Source of the DNA: Ampelocalamus luodianensis | Lineage: Eukaryota > Streptophyta > Magnoliopsida > Poales > Poaceae | Length of the DNA stretch: 64,000 bases | Assembly (NCBI GenBank): GCA_036346255.1 | Contig: CM070622.1 | Coordinates: forward strand, 26,376,751-26,440,750 | Direction: 5' to 3' | Shown: positions 57,080 through 64,000 of the stretch, one piece after another | Layout: the number at the start of each line of letters is the position of its first letter | Position numbering within the stretch: position 1 is the stretch's first letter | The notes under the pieces: model-generated | Database searches by the model: none | Seen by the model: only the letters and a program-made list of their open reading frames with translations | Told to the model about the DNA's origin: nothing | Translations under genes and position numbers: made by a program

Positions 57080-57630
57080 TTGCCGACTCGTCGGGTCACG
57101 TCGCTGCCCAAAGCTGACTCATCGGGTCACGTCGCCGCTGCGCAAAGCTGGCCCGTGTGGTCTTGTCGCTGCGCAAAGCTACCCCGTGTGGTCATATCGC
57201 TGCGCAAAGCTGCCCCGTGTGGTCTTGTCGCTGCGCAAAGCTGCTCCGTGTGGTCTTATCGCTGCGCAAAGCTGCCCCGTGTGGTCCTGTCGCTGCGCAA
57301 AGCTGGCTTGTGCGGTCTTGTCGCTGCGCAAAGCTGCCCCGTATGGTCTTATCGCTGCGCAAAGCTGGCCCGTGTGGTCTTGTCGCTGCGCAAAGCTGCC
57401 CCGTGTGGTCTTATCGCTGCGCAAAGCTGCGCAAAGCTGCCCCATGTAGTCTTGTCACTGCGCAAAGCTGGGCCGTGTGGTCTTGTCGCTGTGCAAAGCT
57501 GCCCCGTGTGGTCTTATCGCTGCGCAAAGCTGGCTCGTATGGTCTTGTCGCTGCGCTAAACTGCGCAAAGCTGAGCCGTGTGGTCTTTTCGCTGCGCAAA
57601 GCTGCCCCGTGTGGTCTTATCGTTGCGTCT
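57080..57630 (+). repeat. 31-bp tandem repeat array upstream of the MULE B transposase (about 15 units)
   Basis: The unit is GCTGCGCAAAGCTGCCCCGTG followed by TGGTCTTRTC, period 31, with two 10-bp hiccups (GCGCAAAGCT doubled). The first units carry the variant GACTCGTCGGGTCACGTC, the same word as the array at 55488-55650, so the two arrays share ancestry. Confidence 0.9.
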
Positions 57631-57642
57631 CCTGTGCTCGGC

Positions 57643-57650
57643 TATATAAA
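57643..57650 (+). promoter_or_regulatory. TATA box of the MULE B transposase
   Basis: TATATAAA, 13 bases after the end of the array. The leader intron is at 57766-57839, followed by the ATG at 57842. Confidence 0.7.
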
Positions 57651-57841
57651 CGCATGGACACACAGTCGGTCGATCATTCCCCTCTTTCTGAGGTGCCTCC
57701 CTGTCCCGTGTGGTCAAATTTTTATTTGTCCGTTGTTCGTACCATTTGCGAAAGTGGTCGTAACGGTAAGCTTATTTCAGCAACACGCGCACGGTTTTTA
57801 CGGTGTGTTTTTGATGAAATATTGTCTTATTTTCGTCAGAA

Positions 57842-60505
57842 ATGGAGACGCTGTACGTGTTCCACGGAAATGTGCGTTCCGTCGACGGAGTGGATTTGTC
57901 CAATCGCCAGCGTGCCTTGCTTAACATTCTCAACCCGCACACGTCGATTTGCTCGAGCTACGGCGTCAGTATTCGCGATTGTTCGATGGGCACGTCGCTA
58001 GGAATAAGATAGTAATAGAGGCAATAACGCGAACACGGTCGTTCCACACTGGCACATCGTATGGGGCCTGGCGAAGGTGACCAGCAGTGCCATGTGGGCA
58101 CATCACATGGAGATTGTAAGCAATCCTCACGCTCCGATCTATCGACGACCCATGGTGTATGTTCATTTTGTTTATCGAGTCAATCCTTTGGTGGGGCGCC
58201 GTTGAAGGAGGCGGCGCGCTCTTCTCCCTCTTCGGTTTGTTGACGACGGGAGAGATGTCGAGTGCTCCAGTAGATGAAGATTCGGGTAGTTTCGAACCGA
58301 ATGAAGGTGTCAAAAAATGGAGCGGTGCCCGTGTTGATTGTCACGAGATTATTGATGGCATGTCCGATGGCACTGCCACCGAAGATGAGGCGAATTTTGA
58401 CTTGCAATCCAGCGAGGATGAAGGCGACGAAGCGGGTGGGATCGTCGGTGGCATTGTTTCAACCGACACGGACTATGTTCCAAGTCGGTTGGATTGCCAA
58501 GAGGCCTCTTCCCTTGTTCTGTCCCACGAGCACTAGTCTTCGTGGGCCTTCGATGCGGACACCCTACTTGTGGGCCAACAATTCCCACACAAGGCTGCCG
58601 CCAGGCAAGCTATCGTGAGTTTCGCGGTGAAGACCAGTCAGACTTACCGAGTTTACAGGTGAGTTCGGACATTGTTTGTTGTTGCTTTGAACTATGTACG
58701 GTAAGTGGCACTAACTATTATATGGTTTCCATTACTGCAGTCTAATCGACGACACGCATAGTTGAGTGCGTGCATAGCTCTTGCCCCGCAAAGTTCGTGC
58801 GCAGAGATTCCTCAAGGCGGAGCGGCCTTCCGCATTCTGATCGTTACAGTCACACGTGTGAGCTTCAAGAGCCATTGCAAATGCATCCGAATGTAACCTC
58901 TGCGTACATCGCGAGCATCGTAAGCCATGTAGTTGTCGCCGATTTGACCGTTCCACCCAAGGTCCTCATGGCTCACGTAGCGAATACATTAGGGTATGCC
59001 GTTAGGTACGATGAAGGTATGGCGCGGGCGGATTGTCCTCGAAGGGTTATACGGTACCTACAAGGAGGCGCACGATCTAGTCCCAGAATGCTTAAGCAAA
59101 TTGCGGATGCCAATCAGGGACATGTGTCAATAGGGAGGACAGGCCCGACCGGTCGAACAACCCACATTCCCTTATCCTTGATCGAGTCTTTTGGGCATTT
59201 GGCCGGGCAGTCCAGGGCTTCTCCCACTGCCGTCCCGTCCTGACTATGGACAGTACTTTCCTTTGCGGGAAGTACAAGGGCACCATTCTCACCGCTATTA
59301 CGATGGCAGCGACGATTGCTCGATTGCCTTGCCATTGTAGAGGCGAGAGCACTAACGATTGGTTGTGGTTCCTACGGAACATAAAGCAACATGTTGTAAG
59401 GGACCGACCGAATGTGTGCGTCATAACCGACCGTCATGCTGGGTTGTTGTCCGCGCTGCTCACCATGCAGCACGGTACGAGCCCGCCGTTCTAATGGAAT
59501 GACATGCGCACATGTTGGTGCATGCGGCATCTAGCCGCCAACTTCCACACGCGCTTCAAGAGCAAAGACCTCATGAAGAAGTTCAAGAAGCTTTGCCTGC
59601 AGAACCAGAAGCGCAAGTTCAATGCCGTGTGGCGGGAGCTCGAGGTCGAAACCGAGCGTTCTAGTGGAGGTTCAGACCCAGGCGCACTGCAAAGCGAGTT
59701 CGCTGAGTGGATACGCTTGCATGCCCCCGACTATGAGAAATGGTCCCTTCTTCACGACACCTATGGTGCTCGGTACGACATCATGACAACCAACATGTCC
59801 AAAGTCTACAACGGTGTGTTGAAAGGGGTTCGTGCCCTGCCCATCACAGCTGTTGTTGAGGAGACATGGAACCGCACGGTCGGTTACTTCGTCAATCGGA
59901 CAACAATGGCGAAGAAGCATTTGGACGAAGGGAAGCAGTACTCAAAGGTTACCCTCGCCTAAATGGACAAGAAGATTACCAAGGCCCGATCCCATGTAGC
60001 TATCACAATGGATGGCGTCAGGAGGAAGTTCGAGGTCCGCCTGCGGGACAAATGCGTTCGTGGCCACATGAGAGGTGACCGAAGCACGCGTCGCACCATA
60101 GGCGATGTGGCAGTTTGCACCTGCAATAAGCCTCAACTCTTGCACAAGCCTTGCTCGCACGTATATGCTGCATGTGCTGTATTTCACCAATCTTGTAACA
60201 TGTATATGTCGGAGTACTATAACATACGACACATGTATGATACTTGGAACGGAGAGTTTAACTCCTACGGCGTCGAAGGCCACTACAGGGACATATGGCA
60301 CGGAGTAGTTAAGTGGTCATCGAATGAAGCACTGCGACATCCAGGCCGTGGCAGGCGTCAGTCAAGGCGCATCCGCAACGACATGGACGTGAGCCAACGT
60401 GGAGATCGGCCAAGACCAATAAGGTGTAGGCTATGCAAGAGTCATGGGCACTCATTTAGGAACTGCCCGAATAGGCCTTCTTCCTCGGCACCACCGTATC
60501 CGTAA
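57842..60505 (+). pseudogene. MuDR-type (mudrA-like) transposase, MULE B (broken)
   Basis: It starts METLYVFHGN after a leader intron. An acidic stretch (ATEDEANFDLQSSEDEGDE) precedes the MuDR region (FDADTLLVGQQF by frame change near 58530). A second intron runs 58659-58740. The core has its first Asp in TMDSTFLCGKYKGT (59249) and its second in ITDRHAGL (59429), then a long intact stretch 59504-59962. The SWIM finger (CTCNKPQLLHKPCSH) is at about 60117-60160 and the CCHC knuckle (CRLCKSHGHSFRNC) near 60430-60470. Breaks include frame changes before 58250 and near 59060, a TAA at 59476 and a TAA at 59960, where MULE A has TAC. It is the better kept of the two copies but not functional as read. 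Confidence 0.87.
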
Positions 60506-60817
60506 GCTATCCAGTGTATTAAGTCATGTTGGTCGTAGCGATGGCAGTGTTGTAGTGATTTGCGTTGTAACCTGTACTACTTTCTATGTGAAATATCCCA
60601 AGTATTAGACCTTTCTCCTTTCTATGTGTTTGAAATGTAACAACATGTGCGGAAATTAAAACTTTGCTTGCATCGGGTATTTCAAACCTTGTGATCATCC
60701 ATTGCGTTAAGGTGACCCATCCGAAGAATCTCACAATTTGTACAAATTATTTGAATATTTTTAGAGGGCAGTCAAATCGTGCTTTTCACACATTGTGGCC
60801 CCTTCCAGGTCCGTGCG
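60506..60817 (+). other. Transposase 3' region and small-GRF promoter, MULE B
   Basis: This corresponds to 17167-17483 of MULE A but lacks most of the ~26-bp repeat. Only GTGCTTTTCACACATTGTGG remains of it. No gene is seen. Confidence 0.5.
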
Positions 60818-60826
60818 CTATATATG
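60818..60826 (+). promoter_or_regulatory. TATA box of the small GRF gene, MULE B
   Basis: CTATATATGG, matching MULE A, about 70 bases before the ATG at 60893. Confidence 0.65.
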
Positions 60827-60892
60827 GACAGTTTCACTGCAATTGACCTCACTCATCTCTTACTCTTCTCATTTCTTCCAGCGCTGAACAAG

Positions 60893-61457
60893 ATGTCTTC
60901 GGCCTCATCTAACTTTCGAGTGAGCAGAGAATTACAAACACTACGACAGCACCTAGTTTGCCGTCGTTGCAGGGATCCAGCGAATGTGTTTACCTCTCAT
61001 ACGCCAACCAACCCGTCCCGAGTGTTCATGAAGTGCTGAAATCTTACGGTAAGTTGGGCAAAATCGGCAAGAATTAAGTTGTACGCCAAAGGTTTTTGTA
61101 CATTCATTTCACGCTGCTATTATTTTGTAGAGCACAACATGTCGGTTTTGGCAGTGGGCTGATGAAGCTGTCCCAGTGGTTCGAGAAATTGCAATGCAAA
61201 TTGCTGCCTTACAAGAACACTCCCGTGGTGCTGATGCATTTCGATCAGTGCCTCGAGCGTCCGATCAACCAATCCAGAACGGAGAAAACCGACTTAACAA
61301 ACTGGATGAGAGGATGGAAAGAGTTGAGAAGACGCTACACAAATTAGTAAACTTAGTTAGTTTTGCGGTGTTTCTTCTATTGTTTCTTGTTCTTGCAGTA
61401 GGCGTCGCTTACTTGGGTTTGTACTCGCACTCCTTATCCATGCGTCGCGGTCCATGA
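60893..61457 (+). pseudogene. Small GRF zinc-finger protein with C-terminal membrane segment, MULE B (broken)
   Basis: Exon 1 reads MSSASSNFRVSRELQT and LVCRRCRDPANVFTSHTPTN, then FMKC and a TGA where the other copies read TCA. The intron is at 61049-61130. Exon 2 has one extra base near 61157, then IAMQIAALQEHSRG, a coiled coil (LDERMERVEKTLHKL) and a hydrophobic segment (VSFAVFLLLFLVLAVGV) running to the stop at 61457. Apart from two small changes it is the most complete membrane tail of the three copies. Confidence 0.65.
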
Positions 61458-61579
61458 GAATAAAATTGTTCTTCTTACATAGACAACGAACTAAACAAGT
61501 GCAATCACATTACAAATAAGCAACTGGATTACAAGTTACAGCACATAATACACTTCTAATGTTACTCCTCCTTGCGCTG

Positions 61580-63976
61580 CTCCTCAATCGCCGCATAGGA
61601 CTCGTGACCGCCTTCCGCGCCGTGTTGCTGCCGTAGGTCTCTGTCGAATCTGCCCCCTTGAAAACGTCAGCCTATCAGGTGACCGTGGGTTATGCCGCAG
61701 GTCATAGCGGGGCTCTTCAACAGCCGTGTCGCTGCACATGGGGGCATCACTGCGGATCGGCGTCGACAACAAGTCAGTGATCCAAGCATTAGGATCCGCA
61801 GCAGGATCCGCGAAGGGCACCAAGTCGGCTCAGCTTGGGAGGTGAACTGGGAAATCGCCCGCACGGTGTGTAGCTAGATCGGTACCATGGCGCCGACGCC
61901 CATTGGAAATGGGCCGAGTGTAAGTGGGAGGAGAATGCAGGATAACCTCGGTGGTTTCGGGTTGCACATCCGTGCTCTCTCAAATGTCGTCTTCCTGCCG
62001 CGACGAGGACGAGATCAGCATAGGGTCCATCCGTGAGGAGGACGGGATCAGCGTAGGGTCCATCTGCGACGAGGACCGGACCGCATCAGCGTACGGTCCC
62101 TGCGTGGCAACTGCGACGATGATCCGACGCCCATGCTGTTGCACCGCTGGGTCGACTCGCTCGGACGGGAAGATGGAGGGGGCGAGGGTACACGACGATG
62201 CTCCCTCCGATGCCTCAAGTCGGCATCGGAGTGCCTTCCACAGCTCATGTTACGAACGACTTGCTTAACATCGTCAACAAGTGTCTTCATCACCGAAAAG
62301 AGGCGTTCAACTGTGTTGTTCGTGCCCGCCGAGCTCTCGGCCGTGCGCTCGAGCGCTCTCAACCGGTCCACGGATGGTTCTGAAACAATCAAAATTTGGT
62401 TACTCAACCCTATGGCAGAGGGTGGTTAATGTACTACATGCTGAACATACCGAATCGTCACGCCGTGATGCACGGTGCGCGTCCATGCCCAAGCCCAACC
62501 GTTCGGCGTGGGTAGGATCTTCATGTCGGGCCGGGGGGGTGCATGTCAGTCTCATTCGCGTGTGCCGTACGTACCACTGCAGATACGTGCCGTAAGTCCC
62601 TTCATCGTAAGGTCGTGCCTCCTGCAAACCGGAAGCGGTGGCCGTTTGCCATGCATCTACCCACGGCTGCTGCGTCTGAAGCCAGTCATCGCTCTTTCGA
62701 CCCTTCTTCGTCTGCCTACAGGTGGAACAAACACAACAAATTATGGTACCGACATAACATATGACTAAATGACCTACGATATTATTAAGCAATGCAATGA
62801 ACTTACAAGTGACTGCGCCTCGCAAGCGATCGCCCTAGAGCGGGGATCTCACAGTGCGGCTGAATCGCCTCATCACCGTTGTGGGTTGTAGGGCTCAACC
62901 ATGTGGGAGAAGACTAGATGACGAGTTGTCCTCGATGCGCGCATCCTGCTGGCATAGCAAGCTCAACCCGTCGGGCGCTGTGCCTTGCACGAAGACATCC
63001 GTCCAAGGAGCCCATATTACGTCGTCCTCATGCAAGACCTCGAATTCGTTGTGGAACTCGGGGTATATGCGACGCGCTCTATCCCTAGACCACCCGGTCT
63101 TTGCCATAGTCCATCGGGATCCCATGGTTGGGCCTTCCACGGATCTCGTCGTCCGCCCAACCATAGAAATGTTCAATGCGCGGGTAAGGGTGGATCACAA
63201 GGCGGAAGTACGGCCGTCCGACCGCAAAGTGCTCCCAAGACCACAACTGTAATAGCATGTGGTAACCCGACAAAGACGGGCTCTGTTCTGTCGCGGCGAG
63301 CTGCGGCGTCGCCACGAACCGCAGATGTAGCACACTGATACCAACCCCAACCGTCTCATGCGGCACGTCGTCATCGTCGGCGTCCACGATGGACTCCGCA
63401 AGGTGAATATAACTCGGGTACACCATGTCTCCTTGCGTGCTAGGGAACATGACCCACCCGAAAATAAACAACAAATATGCAATTAGGTGGCATCGAACCA
63501 CCTCCTCCGTTGCGTCATTCGGATAATGCATGAATTGACGCAGCCGGTGCAAGCGAACGCCTTTAGACCTCTCGGGATAGGATGCGGCGATGATGGAGAC
63601 GCGCCTTCCACCCACGGACCTCGGAGGAACAACCGCATGGCCTCACAACGCGGCGGCCAGTAATGAAGGCGGCGTCTTGCGTTGTCACGGTCATCTCCCC
63701 CCACCGTAAGTGGAACGTGTGGGTCTCCGGCCGCCAACGATCAACCAGGGCGGAAAGAAGGCATACATCGATCAGGAGGTTCTGCCCCATGTTCAGCATG
63801 CGAGCGAACGCAATCAGTCCAGATTGACGTAGTCTTGGAACATATCGCTCGTCCAACGACCAACTCTCCCTCGGTCCCCGCGTCACCAGAGTTGGCGGTC
63901 CATTGCCACCGATCCAAGCGTGGCGGCGATCTTTGGCGTCCCATGCCTCCTCAAGAAGGGGATGGATGCGGGCCAT
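61580..63976 (-). pseudogene. Plant-mobile-domain (PMD, MAIN-like) protein gene, MULE B (frame breaks)
   Basis: The ATG at 63976 follows an acceptor-like TTGCAAG and starts MARIHPLLEEAWDAK. Then come LNMGQNLLIDVCLLSALVDR, FHLRWGEMTVTTQDAAFITG, the hydrophobic block AYLLFIFGWVMFPSTQGDMV, LQLWSWEHFAV, WTDVFVQG, YLQWYVRHTRMRLT and an arginine-rich tail ending near 61584. These are hallmarks of the aminotransferase-like plant mobile domain. Several frame changes (near 63600, 63170, 62830 and 62400) break it. Family members MAIN and MAIL1 help silence transposons in Arabidopsis. It has no nested insertion, so it is the reference for the interrupted MULE A copy. The upstream promoter and leader are outside the window. 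Confidence 0.82.
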
Positions 63977-64000
63977 TCTTGCAAATAGACAACGACAAAT
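63977..64000. other. Leader intron end of the MULE B PMD gene
   Basis: It matches the acceptor side of the MULE A leader intron (GTTGTCTATTTGCAAG against GTTCTCTATTTACAG on the minus strand). The rest lies beyond the window. Confidence 0.5.

Larger units (their letters stand above)
53809..64000 (+). mobile_element. MULE B: second member of the same MULE family (right end outside window)
   Basis: The left end, TAAATTTTTGCATATTTGG then GTAGCAA, matches the left terminal repeat of MULE A. The gene order is the same: unknown rightward ORF, leftward GRF gene, 31-bp array, transposase, small GRF/membrane gene, leftward PMD gene. It also has a 1.1-kb inverted block (about 54660-55770) with an extra small GRF gene. 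MULE A has 480 bases from the PMD start to its right end, so the right terminal repeat should lie about 450 bases beyond the window. It has no nested retrotransposons. Confidence 0.85.

Noticed and set aside
57080..57630. CRISPR-like repeat array
   Set aside because: Units are contiguous with no unique spacers, and the context is a plant transposon.
61580..63976. A free-standing host MAIN/MAIL gene
   Set aside because: The same gene lies inside the inverted repeats of MULE A with identical neighbours, so it is element cargo.
1..64000. tRNA or rRNA genes
   Set aside because: No cloverleaf with A and B boxes or rRNA core sequence was recognised. The tRNA-Met matches are retrotransposon primer sites only.

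Overview
This is a plant nuclear window, almost certainly from a grass. The one intact-looking host gene has the very GC-rich 5' half typical of grass genes. Everything around it is the layered retrotransposon and Mutator-like DNA of a medium-to-large grass genome. No bacterial or organellar features were seen.

Layout. (1) 1-10306 is a Ty3-type LTR retrotransposon of the chromodomain (Tekay/Del-like) kind, cut off by the left window edge, with decayed gag-pol and an extra upstream ORF. (2) 10307-11476 is old intergenic DNA with one MITE-like piece and one hairpin element. (3) 11486-46737 is a single Mutator-like element (MULE A), bounded by ~90-bp terminal inverted repeats and a near-perfect 9-bp target duplication. 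Its own ~9.7 kb is blown up to 35 kb by a nested Ty3 element (18454-42252), which itself holds a non-autonomous LTR element (28821-37972), and by a copia-like solo LTR (43515-45247). (4) 46747-50350 is a FERONIA-type CrRLK1L receptor kinase gene. (5) 50351-53808 is intergenic DNA with small repeats. (6) 53809 to the window end is a second member of the same MULE family (MULE B), running out of the window before its right end.

The two MULEs share one gene plan: an unknown rightward ORF, a leftward gene for a GRF-type zinc-finger protein, a rightward MuDR-type transposase (with SWIM and CCHC zinc motifs), a rightward small GRF zinc-finger protein with a C-terminal membrane segment, and a leftward plant-mobile-domain (PMD) protein. 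Several of these genes have their own TATA box. Short tandem-repeat arrays precede the transposase in both copies and some of the small GRF genes. This conserved cargo is the most interesting system in the window. By analogy with anti-silencing proteins of other plant MULEs, the PMD and GRF proteins may help the element escape or tune host silencing, but that is inference. All MULE genes here carry stops, frameshifts or insertions, so these copies look non-autonomous now.

Two cautions on quality. Differences between paired LTRs cluster at CAG/CTG trinucleotides and are mostly small indels, which resembles long-read base-calling error at CHG-methylated cytosines. The FERONIA-like gene also holds three single-base gaps that together restore frame and hide a scrambled stretch of about 80 residues. 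Many apparent frameshifts may therefore be artefacts rather than mutations.
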